DNA of 64,000 nucleotides from Lewinella sp. JB7. GTDB taxonomy: Bacteria > Bacteroidota > Bacteroidia > Chitinophagales > Saprospiraceae. Location of the stretch: positions 62,001 to 126,000 of the forward strand of contig NZ_JANCTD010000007.1 in assembly GCF_024297185.1 (NCBI RefSeq). The letters are read 5' to 3'. This document shows positions 34,968-44,419 of this stretch, piece by piece. The notes under the pieces were generated by a model, which was given only the letters and a program-made list of their open reading frames with translations, did no database searches and was not told the DNA's origin. The translations under genes were made by a program, and so were the position numbers. The first letter of the stretch is position 1, and each line of letters opens with the position of its first letter.

Positions 34968-37286
34968 TTAGTTGGGGATTTTAGTACCGACGGGGGTTCC
35001 GTCCGGTAGTTCGGTGAGGGGTTCCTCAACGTTCATGTGTACGTCGTGAGTCCGGTAGGGTTCTCCGTTGTCGAGCAACTCGGTGCCCCCGGAAAAGACG
35101 GAATGCTCGATGTCGACCACCGGCTCACCGACGACTAGGTGCAGGCGTACGGGAGCCGAATCGTCGAAGACGCTGTTGGTGATGTGTACGAACTGGGTGC
35201 CGTGCAGGCTGATCGAACTTTCGGTTTTGTTCCACTTCTCGTCGGTACCCACCTCGTCAAAGGTGCAGCGATCGATGGTCAGCATGGGCCCGAAGGTGCT
35301 TTCGTCGCTGCCCCCGCGGTGCAGATGGAGAGCCGCCTGGCCGATGTCGTCGAAGAGGCAGTTCTCCAGTACGACGTTCTCCGCGTTGTAAATACCGATA
35401 TCGTCGTTCTCCTGATCCAGGGACAGTACGCTGCCGCTGACGTTGCGGAAACTCGTATTGCGCACCACGATGGAGTCGGCAAAGGTGTGCTTGTACACCC
35501 GCAGCACGTTGAAGGAGTGATTGATGTCGAGATTGGTGAACTCGCAGTCCTCAATGAACAGCTTGTAGTTGCGAACCATGGAGTAGCGACTCGTGCGGAT
35601 CACGCTGTTCAGCGGCTGGTCTAGGCACTCCCGCCCGTCGACGTGAATGCCGCGGAGGGTCAGGGCACCGCCGTTTTCGATGTTCAGCAGGGAAGTTTTC
35701 TGGAAGAGCAGGAGGGGCTTCTCGTCGCCGGCCGCCTCGATGGTGAGGGGGTGATGCAGATCGATCGTCTTGGACGAGAGGTACTCACCGGGCGCCAACC
35801 GGATGATGTCTCCGGGGGCCGATCTGGCGACGGCGTCGGCCAGGGTATTCTCACCGGGACCGATCTCCAGGACCTGTCCCGTACCGAAGTACTGCGCCTC
35901 TTCGCGACGCGGATACCAGTTCACGCCCGTATTCTCCGGGGTGGCCATGATATTCATCCGCGCCCGGACGCTGTCGGCGGCGGGCGTACCCTCCGGGAGC
36001 CGCACGCCGTGGCCGGCATCGGTGAGGGTAATCGACTTTTTGACGAAACCCTTCTCCTGCAGGGGCACCAGGTTTTCGTCCAGCAGGTTGTTGCGGAAGG
36101 TGATGCCGCTCATGTCGTCGTACACCGTGAATAGGGTGTCGCGCTTACGGTTGACGAAAACGTTGTCGGCCACCAGGGTGCTTTCCGGAACGGCGCTGCG
36201 CTCCTCGTCACTACCGGCGCCGAGTTGGATATGGTCGCTGTCGACGAACACGTTGTTACTCGCCTCCGAGTCCTTCACCTGGAAGTAGCGGTTGATGGGC
36301 GAGTTCGGTACGCCGTTCATGATCACCAGAGCGCCGCGGAAGCGGTAGCCGGTGAGGCCGTCGAGGTAGTTGTTGGTGACCCGCTGCCGTTCGTTGATGA
36401 TGCGGATGCCGCCGGTATTAGGCTTGCCGTTGCCGAAGAAGAAGTTACCGTCGACCGTGGTACCGTTGCCGTGGCGCATGGTCAGCGTACCCTGGCATTC
36501 GTGGAAGGTGTTGCCGCGGAATACGTTGCCGCCCGACTTATTGGAGATGATCTCGTGTTCTCCGTTACAACGGTCGAAGTAGTTACTTTCCACCAGTGTA
36601 TTGGAGTTGCTCAAAGAGTAATGACTGGTACCGATCCGCAGGGTTTCGCCGCCGTTAGAGCCCAGGATGGGGCGTTCGCCGAAGTAGTTGTGATCGATGC
36701 GGTGGTCGTTCTCCCGGCTTTCCTCCGCGTCGAGGCGCACGGCCAGGGTGACGCCCTGGTTACGTTTTCCGGTCAGGTAGTTGTGATCGAAGCGGTTGTT
36801 TTTGCCGTAGATACCTACCCAGTAGTCGCTCTCGAAGCGCTCGGCGGGGTTATAATTGTCGATCACGCACTCCGTGACCCGGCAGTGGTTACAGAGTTCG
36901 TCCTTGGCCGTACGGAAGGAGATCACTTCGCTGGTCGGGGTGTAGCCGTTGCGAAAGACGAGGCCTTCCACGATGAGGTGTTCGCCGGAGAGGCGCAGGT
37001 AGGATTGTCCCTCCAGATAGACTTTCCCCTTCTCCTCGGCGACCAGGTGAATGGGAGCGTCGGCCGTCCCGTGGGCCCGAAACTCGAGCTCCAGGTCGGT
37101 GTAGGTACCGTTGGCGACGACGATGCGATCGCCGGGACGGGCATTCGCGATGGCTTTCTTCAGCGCGTCAACATCCTGAGCCAGGAGATTGCCGGCCGCG
37201 CAGCCGAACAGCAACAGTAACAGGCAGGCGCGCAGCAAGTTGGGCGGGGACGCGGGAGCAGGGTATTTCGGGAGGTGCAATGTCAT
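34968..37286 (-). CDS. PL6 alginate lyase
   Basis: Beta-helix lyase of 772 residues, of the family that includes chondroitinase B and many alginate lyases. A signal segment (LLRACLLLLLFGCAAGNLLAQ) is followed by the N-terminal parallel beta-helix with catalytic Lys250 in EIISNKSGGN and Arg271 in LTMRHGN, one residue from the classical positions. A second beta-helix domain begins near residue 480 (GENTLADAVARSAPGDII), so this is the two-domain form. The first 16 residues (from 37286) are partly encoded by a GC-rich repeat; a start at a later TTG is possible. The neighbours support action on alginate. Confidence 0.92.
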   Translation of the reverse strand: MTLHLPKYPAPASPPNLLRACLLLLLFGCAAGNLLAQDVDALKKAIANARPGDRIVVANGTYTDLELEFRAHGTADAPIHLVAEEKGKVYLEGQSYLRLSGEHLIVEGLVFRNGYTPTSEVISFRTAKDELCNHCRVTECVIDNYNPAERFESDYWVGIYGKNNRFDHNYLTGKRNQGVTLAVRLDAEESRENDHRIDHNYFGERPILGSNGGETLRIGTSHYSLSNSNTLVESNYFDRCNGEHEIISNKSGGNVFRGNTFHECQGTLTMRHGNGTTVDGNFFFGNGKPNTGGIRIINERQRVTNNYLDGLTGYRFRGALVIMNGVPNSPINRYFQVKDSEASNNVFVDSDHIQLGAGSDEERSAVPESTLVADNVFVNRKRDTLFTVYDDMSGITFRNNLLDENLVPLQEKGFVKKSITLTDAGHGVRLPEGTPAADSVRARMNIMATPENTGVNWYPRREEAQYFGTGQVLEIGPGENTLADAVARSAPGDIIRLAPGEYLSSKTIDLHHPLTIEAAGDEKPLLLFQKTSLLNIENGGALTLRGIHVDGRECLDQPLNSVIRTSRYSMVRNYKLFIEDCEFTNLDINHSFNVLRVYKHTFADSIVVRNTSFRNVSGSVLSLDQENDDIGIYNAENVVLENCLFDDIGQAALHLHRGGSDESTFGPMLTIDRCTFDEVGTDEKWNKTESSISLHGTQFVHITNSVFDDSAPVRLHLVVGEPVVDIEHSVFSGGTELLDNGEPYRTHDVHMNVEEPLTELPDGTPVGTKIPN
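37242..37261 (+). repeat. 20-base GC-rich repeat at the PL6 gene start
   Basis: GGGCGGGGACGCGGGAGCAG, an exact copy of the sequence at 7452-7471. Here it covers the codons for the first residues of the PL6 signal region, about 25-45 bases inside the annotated start. Confidence 0.5.
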
Positions 37287-37290
37287 GTTG

Positions 37291-38157
37291 TTAGTGCGTT
37301 ACCGTAAGTTCGTAAAATTTGACGCGGGCGAAGGCATCCGACTCCCGGGCCTGTAGGTAATTCCCGGCCTTAAAGTAATTTTCGAATGCCCCCCACTTAT
37401 CCATATCGAAGCCCGTGTAGGTGTGGGTCTCCTTATCGTTCAGAGTCACCCGCATACCGGCGGCGTCCGCGACGATCTCTACGGTGAAGGGGTCGGTGCC
37501 TACTTCTTCCGGAAAGGTGTAGCCCTCATCGTCGCCCCAGGCGTCGGTGTGCAGCAGTTCCTCGTAGGTGGCGTCGGGGTCCTTCAGGTACTTGCTCTTC
37601 AGGCGTACGTACCCCTTCTGCCAGTAGACCTTCATGATGGGCGGTGCATTGTTATCGTCCTCGCCGATCAGGTCGCGCTGCTCGTTGGTCAGTCGTCCGT
37701 GTATTTGCAGGACGATCACCCGGTGGGGGTCGCCGGAAGCATCCCGGGAGACTTCCGGCACCGCGAGTTTCGCCCGCATCCGACCGCCCTGGGCGAAGGT
37801 CCAGTTGACGCTGTTGCTGCCGGGCTGCATTTGCTCGCGGAGTTCCGACCGGGAGTAGGACGAATTCGCCGTAGAAGCTCCGGGGGTAGCGTAGAAGACC
37901 AGGGACCCGTCGGTGGTGTCGTCGTACATGTACGGCTTCACCTCGGCAAGTTGGGCGTAATTCAGGATCTCCGGAGGCTCGATCTCGGTCGGCGCCCCGA
38001 TGGGCAGGGTCAGCTTCCAGTGGCTGAGATCGATTCCGTGGGCCGGAGTGTTGTCCGGCACCTCGGTTTCCGTGGATCCCGCGGGTCGGGGAATACTCTT
38101 TTCGCCACAGCCGAGCAGGGCGATCAAGAGTAGTCCGATGAAAAGGTTACGGTGCAT
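37291..38157 (-). CDS. PL7 alginate lyase lipoprotein
   Basis: Endolytic alginate lyase of 288 residues. The N-terminus MHRNLFIGLLLIALLGC has a lipobox with Cys17, so it should be membrane anchored, probably outside or in the periplasm. The three PL7 signatures are all present: RSELR at 103-107, QIH at 151-153 and YFKAGNY at 261-267. The QIH form is often, but not always, linked with polyguluronate or mixed-block preference, and QVH with others. Gaps to neighbours are 4 bases on each side. It would make the first cuts in alginate. Confidence 0.94.
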   Translation of the reverse strand: MHRNLFIGLLLIALLGCGEKSIPRPAGSTETEVPDNTPAHGIDLSHWKLTLPIGAPTEIEPPEILNYAQLAEVKPYMYDDTTDGSLVFYATPGASTANSSYSRSELREQMQPGSNSVNWTFAQGGRMRAKLAVPEVSRDASGDPHRVIVLQIHGRLTNEQRDLIGEDDNNAPPIMKVYWQKGYVRLKSKYLKDPDATYEELLHTDAWGDDEGYTFPEEVGTDPFTVEIVADAAGMRVTLNDKETHTYTGFDMDKWGAFENYFKAGNYLQARESDAFARVKFYELTVTH

Positions 38158-38161
38158 GGGC

Positions 38162-38977
38162 CTAATTTTCCACGATGGTGAAGCTGTCGATGCGGGCTTC
38201 CACGTCGACGTTGGTGAAAAAGATAGCTACTTCCGTGTTCTCCCCGGACGCGAAGGTCACCGATCCGAGTACGTAATCGGAGGACGAGGTCTGGTCGTTC
38301 ACCGTTACCGAGGCAATGGTGCTGGCACCGATATCTTCCGCGCTCTCCACGCCGTTGTCGAGGATGGACACGGTCAGGCTGCCTTCGGGGGAGGTCTTGA
38401 GGGTATAGTAGAAGGATACGGTGTACTCCTTATTCGCCTGCACCTTAATGAGTTGGTAGCCGATCCGGCTGCCGTCGGAGGGCAGCTTAGCGGCCTTCAC
38501 GCCATCGTGTACGGGACTGCTGGTGATCTGGATCACTCCGCCCAGGTCGCCGTTGCGCCAGTGGTCGCGGTAACTGTCTTCCCCTTCAATATCGAATCCC
38601 GGATTCATGATCTCGGGGGTAAATACGATGACGGGTTCGACGATGGAGATGACCTGGGTGGTTTGGTCCGTCGCGTTCAGTTTGTCCGTAGCGGTCAGCG
38701 ATACGGTGTAATCGCCGTCGGCGGCGTAGGTGTGGGTCGGGTTCGCCTCCGTGGAAGTGTTACCGTCTCCGAAGTCCCACACGAAATCCGTGGCGCTGAC
38801 GGAGCGGTTGCTGAAGCTGATCTCCCGGTAGGCCGACTCGCTGGGCGTGGCGGCAAAATCGGCGGCCGGGGGAGTAAGGTCGGGGAGCTCCCCTACGCCG
38901 GGGAGTTCGAGCTCGTCGCAGGAAGTGACGAAGAGGAGGAGAATCAGCCCCGAAAGAATGTAAGCGGTGTACTGCAT
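38162..38977 (-). CDS. PKD-domain lipoprotein, probable alginate-binding SusE-position protein
   Basis: Surface lipoprotein of 271 residues. The lipobox ends LLLFVTSC (Cys20). Residues about 38-115 form a PKD domain with the signature VWDFGDGNTSTEANPTHTY. The C-terminal 150 residues (PGFDIEGEDSYRDHW to VDVEARIDSFTIVE) resemble a carbohydrate-binding beta-sandwich of the CBM4/9 type. No catalytic motif is seen. It follows susD by 13 bases, where other loci place SusE/SusF-like glycan-binding lipoproteins, so capture of alginate at the cell surface is the likely job. The ligand is inferred from context. Confidence 0.82.
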   Translation of the reverse strand: MQYTAYILSGLILLLFVTSCDELELPGVGELPDLTPPAADFAATPSESAYREISFSNRSVSATDFVWDFGDGNTSTEANPTHTYAADGDYTVSLTATDKLNATDQTTQVISIVEPVIVFTPEIMNPGFDIEGEDSYRDHWRNGDLGGVIQITSSPVHDGVKAAKLPSDGSRIGYQLIKVQANKEYTVSFYYTLKTSPEGSLTVSILDNGVESAEDIGASTIASVTVNDQTSSSDYVLGSVTFASGENTEVAIFFTNVDVEARIDSFTIVEN

Positions 38978-38990
38978 GATCGATTTAATT

Positions 38991-40358
38991 TTAGTAGCCG
39001 GGGTTCTGGGAGAGAAGGCCCTGGCTGACGTTTACTTCGCCCTGGGGTATTGGGAGGATAAGGTCGGTGGGGGTGAATGTGTAGCCGTTGGCGGCGGCGA
39101 AAGCTCCGAGGATACGTTCGGCCTCGCCGAAGCGGACCAGGTCGTAAAAGCGGTGGTTCTCGAAGGCAAGTTCGATCCGGCGCTCGTGCAGCAGTTCTTC
39201 CTCGGTGAGGGTGGCGCTGCCGTCGACTTCCAGCGTGGAAAGACCGGCGCGGGCACGTACCTGATTGTACGCCCGGATGGCCTCCAGGCTCTGGGTCGAT
39301 TCGCTGCCCGCCATGATGGCTTCGGCGTAGAGCAGCAGCACATCGGCGTAGCGGATCACGATCCAGTCGTTGCCGTCCAGGCGGGCATCGGCGGACTGAG
39401 TAATGAATTTACCTACCTCCGCCGGCGCGTCGGGGTTGAAGAGGATCGCGGCGCGTTCGGTGTCGGCCGTGTCGACGGCGGCCCGGAAGTCGTCCGTCGG
39501 AAAGTTCAATCCGCTTACGCGGCCGCCGGCCGTGAATTCGAAGGAAAAGTCCTGGCTCTCGTTGGAGTCGTCGTCAAGGTAGTTGATGGAAAAGAGGACC
39601 TCGTCGTTGCCCTCGCTGTAGAATACGTCGCCGTAATTGTCGAGCAGACGGTACTGATCGCTGTCGATGACGGCTTTCAGTACGTTGGCTGCTCCCGCGT
39701 ACTCGCCCTGGTTCAGCAGCACCTTAGCGAGCAGGGCGTTGGCCGCCCCGCGGGTGGCCCGGCCGTAGGGCATGGCGGACTTAGCAGGAAGCAGACCGGC
39801 GGCGCGCTCGAAGTCATTCCGGACGAAGGCGAGCACGTCCTCCCGGCTGTCCTGGGCAAAGTACTCTTCGTCGGCCTGGATGATCACGCGGTCCACGATG
39901 GGCACGCCACCGTAGGCCCGCACCAAATTGAAGTGGGCCAGGGCACGGCCGAAGAGCGCCTCCCCCTCGAACTGGTTACGCAGGTTGGTATCTTCCACGA
40001 CATCCAGGTTTTCAAGGACCCGATTGGCGCGAAAGATGACGTTGTAGTTCGCCGCCCAGTACTGCCCGATGGCGGTGTTGGTGGGTTCGACGTCGAAGCT
40101 CTCGAACTGGGCCCAGTCGCCCTCGCTGGACTTGGTCTTGGTATTATCGGACCGCATCTCCGTCAGGGCGAATTCGCGCAGGGGTACCTGCTGGAAGCCG
40201 TCGTAGATAGCGACTACGGCACCCTGTACTTCCCCGATATTGGTGTAGAAACCGTTGTCCCCGATTTCGGAGAGGGGGTTGAGATTGAGGTCTTCCTCGT
40301 TGCAGCTGGGTAGCAACAACAGGCCACAAAATAGTGGCAGTAAGTTGCGAAATTTCAT
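38991..40358 (-). CDS. SusD/RagB-family nutrient-binding lipoprotein
   Basis: Surface lipoprotein of 455 residues that caps the SusC barrel and binds the glycan. Met at 40358 gives MKFRNLLPLFCGLLLLPSC with lipobox Cys19; three extra codons upstream are possible. The SusD TPR fold is indicated by YNVIFRANRVLENLD and RALAHFNLVRAYGGVPIVD. The C-terminal signature runs HERRIELAFENHRFYDLVRFG to LPIPQGEVNVSQGLLSQNPGY (about residues 400-455). It lies 10 bases after susC. The paired organisation with lyases marks it as the alginate-binding SusD. Confidence 0.95.
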   Translation of the reverse strand: MKFRNLLPLFCGLLLLPSCNEEDLNLNPLSEIGDNGFYTNIGEVQGAVVAIYDGFQQVPLREFALTEMRSDNTKTKSSEGDWAQFESFDVEPTNTAIGQYWAANYNVIFRANRVLENLDVVEDTNLRNQFEGEALFGRALAHFNLVRAYGGVPIVDRVIIQADEEYFAQDSREDVLAFVRNDFERAAGLLPAKSAMPYGRATRGAANALLAKVLLNQGEYAGAANVLKAVIDSDQYRLLDNYGDVFYSEGNDEVLFSINYLDDDSNESQDFSFEFTAGGRVSGLNFPTDDFRAAVDTADTERAAILFNPDAPAEVGKFITQSADARLDGNDWIVIRYADVLLLYAEAIMAGSESTQSLEAIRAYNQVRARAGLSTLEVDGSATLTEEELLHERRIELAFENHRFYDLVRFGEAERILGAFAAANGYTFTPTDLILPIPQGEVNVSQGLLSQNPGY

Positions 40359-40368
40359 GATCGTCATT

Positions 40369-43300
40369 TTAGAAGCTTAGGTTAAGGCCGGCCGAAACGG
40401 TGCGGTAAATGGGTGCCGGTCCGCGCTGGTAACCGTAGGTGAGGGGGCTGTCCAATCCCTGGTCGATGCCTTCGGGGTTGTAGCCTTCGTAGCCCTCCGA
40501 CATGATGTAGAGCAGGTTCTGAGCACTGGCGTAGACGCGCAGCTTGCGCATGCCGAACTTGCCGAGCAGTCCGTTGGGCAGGGTATAGCCTACGTTGAGG
40601 TTGCGCAGCGATACGTAGGAGGCATCCTGGATGTCGTCGTTCGTGAAGATCCGCTGTACCACCAGGTCGCCGTCCGCGAACTCCGAAGTGTAGTCCTGAT
40701 TGCTCGAGAACTCGTTGTTGATGTACTGGGAGGAGATGTTGCGGACCTCCGCGCCGTGGCTGCCCTGGAACATGAAAGAGGCATCAAAATTGCCCAGGCG
40801 GAAGGTGTTGTTCACGCTCCAGATCAGGTCCGGATACGGGGAACCGAGGATGGTGCGATCGTCCGTATCGATGAGGCCGTCGCCGTTCAGGTCCTTGACG
40901 TAGATGTCCTGCGACTGCCCGTTGATGGGGAAGAAAGGGTTCTTCAGGAAGCCGATCTCGATTTCCTTCTCCACGACGTAGCCGTAGAAGCTGGAGATGG
41001 GATTGCCTTCCAGGGCGATCCACTCGGCGGGGCGCTTATCGTCCACGATACTGATGAGACCGTCGGCGCCGGCGAAGTTGATCAGCGTGTTCTTGTTGTG
41101 GGTAAGGATACCGGTCGTGGACCAGGAAAAGTTCCCCGTAGAGACGTTGCGCGACCGCAGTTCCAGCTCAAAGCCGCGGTTTTCCACTTCACCCTTGTTT
41201 ACGAGGGCCGTCTGGAAGCCGGTCACCGAGGGAATCGGTAGGTCGAGCAGCAGGTCTTCACTCTGGCGGACGTAGTAGTCGAAGGAACCGCTGAAGCGAC
41301 CGTCGAGGATGGAGATGTCGATACCGGGGTTGACCTCCACCAGCTTTTCCCACCGCAGTTCGGAGTTGGAAATGTTGGTAGCATTGAATCCCGTGGCACC
41401 GCTGCCGGTAGCCGTACCGACCGGCTCGATGAGGCCGATGTAGTCATATTCTCCAATGCCGGCGTTGCTGCCGCTGATGCCGTAGCTGAAGCGCAGCTTG
41501 AGCTCGTCGATGAAGGCGTTATCGGCCAGGAAACCTTCCTGGGACACCCGCCAGCCGACGGAGGCCGCCGGGAAGAAGCCGAACTTGTTGCTCGGACCGA
41601 ACTTAGAGCTTCCGTCCGTGCGGGCGGAGATCGATATGAGGTACTTATCGGCGAAGGCGTAGTTGATGCGGGAGAGGTAGGAGATGAGAAGCTCCTCGGC
41701 GGCACTCGTCCGACCACCGACCAGGTTGGCGGCGGGGATGGTTTCGATGAAGTCCGAGTCGAAGCCCGCGCCCTCCAGCAGCGAGTAGTCGCGTTCCCAC
41801 CGTTCGTAGGCGAAACCGCCCACGGCGCTAATGCTGTGCCGTCCGAAATCCTGGTTCCAGTTCAGGGTGCTTTCGGAGATGACGTGGTACTGGTTGTCGT
41901 TGGAGAGGGTCGATTCCGAATCCGCCGCCCCGTTGCGGGAGGCCAGAACGCCCTGAAAGCGGGTGTTCTCGGTGAAGCGGATATCGCCGCCGATCGTCTG
42001 CTTAAAGTAGAGGGCGTCGTTGAAGTGGTAGTTCAGGTAAGTGTTGGCGAAGATCTTCGTCTGCGTCTTGAAGCGCTTCCGCTCGAGCACCTTAGCCAGC
42101 GCGCTGGCGTTAGACGTACCACTGATGTCGGTGCCGCTACCGGTGCTGGGCATGCCGGCGGCGAGGTCGTAATCGTCGAACATGCGCTCCATGGCGTAGT
42201 CGCCGATCTGGGCATCGGCCCAGCGGCCGTTTTCGCGGTTCCGATTGACGTACTGAATGTTGTCGGCATCGAGGTAGAGCGGGAGCCAGGGCTGCTGACG
42301 GATGGCGTCGTGCACCCCGATCGGGAAGCGCCGCTGGCGGACGTAGGAGGGGTTGAGGACCACTCCGAAGTCGATGCGGTCGCTCACTTTGGTGTCCAGG
42401 TTAAGCCGGAAGTTGAGTTTGCGGTAGTTGTCGGTGAGCAACACGCCCTGGTCGTCGAGGTAGCTGACGGAGGCGCGGAATTTAGTGTTGGCCGTACCGC
42501 CGCGGGCGCTCAGCGCGTGGCTCTGAATGGTGCCGCCGTTGAACATGACGTCCTCCCAGTTGGTGTAGGTACCGAGTTGCTCGATGTACCGCAGTTTGTC
42601 CGGTAGTACGCCGCCGTTATTGGCCCGGGCGTATTCGTTCCAGGCGGTCGGGGTGGTCAGGACGTCGTTGCTCGGTACGTCCTTGCGACCTACGTAGGCA
42701 TCGTAGGAGAACTGGGTGGGGCCCTCCTTTCCCTTTTTCGTAGTGATCATGATGATGCCGTTGGCACCGCGCGACCCGTAGATGGCCGAAGAGGCCGCAT
42801 CCTTGAGTACCTCGATAGACTCCACGTTATTCATATCGAGACTCGCCAGGTAATCGGCATCGGTACCGACGCTGATCCCGTCTACTACGATGAGTGGATT
42901 AGACCCGAAGGAGATCGACCCCTGACCGCGCACCCGGATGGTGGGGGCCTCCCCGGCCGCGGGGTTGGTGGACTGGACGTTGATGCCGGCCACCTGGCCG
43001 ACCATGGCGTCGTCTACCCGGGAAATGGGGATCTGGTCGAGTTTCTCGTTTCTCACCCGCGAGACGGAGCCCGTCAGGTGAGATTTTTTCTGTTTACCGT
43101 AGCCGACCACGACGACTTCGTCGAGCAGCTCGGCATCGGGCGAAAGGCTTACGTTGATGGTGGTCTGACCCTTCACGGGAATGATCTGGGTGGCCATTCC
43201 GGTGTACGAAAAGATCAGGTTGTCGGAAGGCTCGGCGTCAATTTCGTAGCGGCCGTCGAGGTCGGTTACGGTTCCCGAGGTGGTGCCTTCTTTCATTACG

Positions 43301-43455
43301 GTGACGCCGATCAGGGGGTCGCCGGTTTCGGCATCGGTGACGACGCCTACGACCAGTTGGTAGTCGACCGTAGCCGCGAACAAGAAGACCGGCAGTAGAG
43401 CGGCCAGGAGCAGCACGGTGCGGCGGAGCCGCGCGCCAGTCGATGAAGTATTCAT
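40369..43455 (-). CDS. SusC/RagA-family TonB-dependent transporter
   Basis: Outer-membrane oligosaccharide importer of 1028 residues. Met at 43455 gives a signal peptide (LRRTVLLLAALLPVFLFA); the frame is open to 43566, but that extension is not conserved-looking. A CarboxypepD_reg domain (VVGVVTDAETGDPLIGVTV, about 32-110) is followed by a TonB-box region VVVGYGKQKKSHLTGSV. The plug has the SusC signature SRGANGIIMITTKKG, and a large barrel ends SAGLNLSF. With SusD it should bring oligoalginate into the periplasm, powered by TonB. It is the first structural gene after the regulator, with a 175-base leader. Confidence 0.95.
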   Translation of the reverse strand: MNTSSTGARLRRTVLLLAALLPVFLFAATVDYQLVVGVVTDAETGDPLIGVTVMKEGTTSGTVTDLDGRYEIDAEPSDNLIFSYTGMATQIIPVKGQTTINVSLSPDAELLDEVVVVGYGKQKKSHLTGSVSRVRNEKLDQIPISRVDDAMVGQVAGINVQSTNPAAGEAPTIRVRGQGSISFGSNPLIVVDGISVGTDADYLASLDMNNVESIEVLKDAASSAIYGSRGANGIIMITTKKGKEGPTQFSYDAYVGRKDVPSNDVLTTPTAWNEYARANNGGVLPDKLRYIEQLGTYTNWEDVMFNGGTIQSHALSARGGTANTKFRASVSYLDDQGVLLTDNYRKLNFRLNLDTKVSDRIDFGVVLNPSYVRQRRFPIGVHDAIRQQPWLPLYLDADNIQYVNRNRENGRWADAQIGDYAMERMFDDYDLAAGMPSTGSGTDISGTSNASALAKVLERKRFKTQTKIFANTYLNYHFNDALYFKQTIGGDIRFTENTRFQGVLASRNGAADSESTLSNDNQYHVISESTLNWNQDFGRHSISAVGGFAYERWERDYSLLEGAGFDSDFIETIPAANLVGGRTSAAEELLISYLSRINYAFADKYLISISARTDGSSKFGPSNKFGFFPAASVGWRVSQEGFLADNAFIDELKLRFSYGISGSNAGIGEYDYIGLIEPVGTATGSGATGFNATNISNSELRWEKLVEVNPGIDISILDGRFSGSFDYYVRQSEDLLLDLPIPSVTGFQTALVNKGEVENRGFELELRSRNVSTGNFSWSTTGILTHNKNTLINFAGADGLISIVDDKRPAEWIALEGNPISSFYGYVVEKEIEIGFLKNPFFPINGQSQDIYVKDLNGDGLIDTDDRTILGSPYPDLIWSVNNTFRLGNFDASFMFQGSHGAEVRNISSQYINNEFSSNQDYTSEFADGDLVVQRIFTNDDIQDASYVSLRNLNVGYTLPNGLLGKFGMRKLRVYASAQNLLYIMSEGYEGYNPEGIDQGLDSPLTYGYQRGPAPIYRTVSAGLNLSF

Positions 43456-43630
43456 GGAGTAAAAATTTGCGTGAGGACTTTGAAGCTTAGGGGCAATCCG
43501 CGTCCGTTCCGCCGTGATCGGGCGGTGCGGGGCGGGCAAAATCTGGGAGGGTGTCCGGGTGGACACTTACTCCATTGCCGTGATTCAGGGGTTTGGTAGC
43601 CGGCGAAGCGGCTGGGTGAATGATCTGACT

Positions 43631-44347
43631 TTAACTTTTCGGTGCGTTGCGCATGGTCTGACTGAAGCGGGTTACGTCGCTCAGGTGCTGCCGCATAACT
43701 TTTTCAACGGCCACGGCATCCTGGTTGCGGATGTGGCTCAGTATTTCTTCGTGTTCGTGGTGTGCTTTAAGTTCGGCACGATCGTCACAGACGCGGTATT
43801 TGACGTAGCTGTTAATGATGTCGGGGGTAATGATCATCATCAGAGACTTCAGTACGCCGTTCTTACTCGCGTCGGCAATGCTCAGGTGGTAGAGCAGGTC
43901 TTCCTCTACGGCGGGTTTGCCGGAGCGGACCTTCTCCTCGTAGGCGGCGAGCGCTACTTCAATCTGCACCAAATCGTCCTTCGTACGGCGCTCGGCGGCC
44001 AGCTTCACGCACTGCAGTTCCAGCATGACGCGCGTCTCCACCAGGGAGCCGAAGTCCCGTTCCTCGAGTTGCAGTACGTCGGTGATGAGCCCCTCGAGGG
44101 CCGCGATGCCCATGCCGGCGACCACCGTACCGCTCTGCGGCAGAGTACGGAGGATCCCGTAAAACTCCAGCTTCTGCAGGGCATCCCGTACGTGCCCCCG
44201 GCTAACGCCGAGTCTTTCGGCCATCTTTCGTTCGGCGGGTAGTTTGTCGCCCGGTGCGAGTTGGCCGGAGGTAATCAGCGCCCGTATTTGCCGAATGATG
44301 ACATCGACCGGGGTTTCCACTTTGATTTCGCTGAAATTCTCTAACAT
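43631..44347 (-). CDS. FCD-domain GntR/FadR-family regulator of the alginate locus
   Basis: Repressor-type transcription factor of 238 residues. Met at 44347 gives MLENFSEIKVETPVDVIIRQI. The winged HTH covers about 10-75 (LPAERKMAERLGVSRGHVRDALQKLEFYGIL). An FCD ligand domain (about 95-225) has the metal-site pattern EEDLLYHLSIADASKN with later His residues in HEEILSHI and MRQHL. FadR-type FCD regulators commonly sense uronates or their keto-acid products. Two TGGT-ACCA palindromes overlap its own -33 element, so autoregulation is likely and control of susC plausible. A GntR regulator, rather than a hybrid two-component system, governing a Sus-type locus is notable. Confidence 0.93.
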   Translation of the reverse strand: MLENFSEIKVETPVDVIIRQIRALITSGQLAPGDKLPAERKMAERLGVSRGHVRDALQKLEFYGILRTLPQSGTVVAGMGIAALEGLITDVLQLEERDFGSLVETRVMLELQCVKLAAERRTKDDLVQIEVALAAYEEKVRSGKPAVEEDLLYHLSIADASKNGVLKSLMMIITPDIINSYVKYRVCDDRAELKAHHEHEEILSHIRNQDAVAVEKVMRQHLSDVTRFSQTMRNAPKS

Positions 44348-44387
44348 CGAGGAAGTAATTTCTCCTACCGTACTCCAGCAGGTCCAA

Positions 44388-44419
44388 CAAATATAGGTCA
44401 CACGAATTGGTCAACCAAA
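44388..44419 (-). promoter_or_regulatory. Promoter of the FCD regulator gene
   Basis: On the minus strand TTTG (44419-44416) and TATATTTG (44395-44388) are separated by exactly 20 bases, a full match to the Bacteroidota -33/-7 promoter. It lies 41 bases before the regulator start. The -33 element lies inside the first operator palindrome. Confidence 0.75.

Noticed and set aside
36225-37220. 331-codon plus-strand frame opposite the PL6 gene
   Set aside because: Antisense shadow rich in Val and Asp without protein-like domains; the PL6 catalytic residues are on the other strand.
38967-40313. 448-codon plus-strand frame opposite susD
   Set aside because: Antisense shadow; the minus strand has lipobox, SusD motifs and the correct C-terminus.
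43551-43566. GTGTCC/GGACAC inverted repeat upstream of susC as a possible regulator site
   Set aside because: It does not match the TTGGTCAACCAA operator and a 6-base stem is expected by chance in GC-rich DNA.
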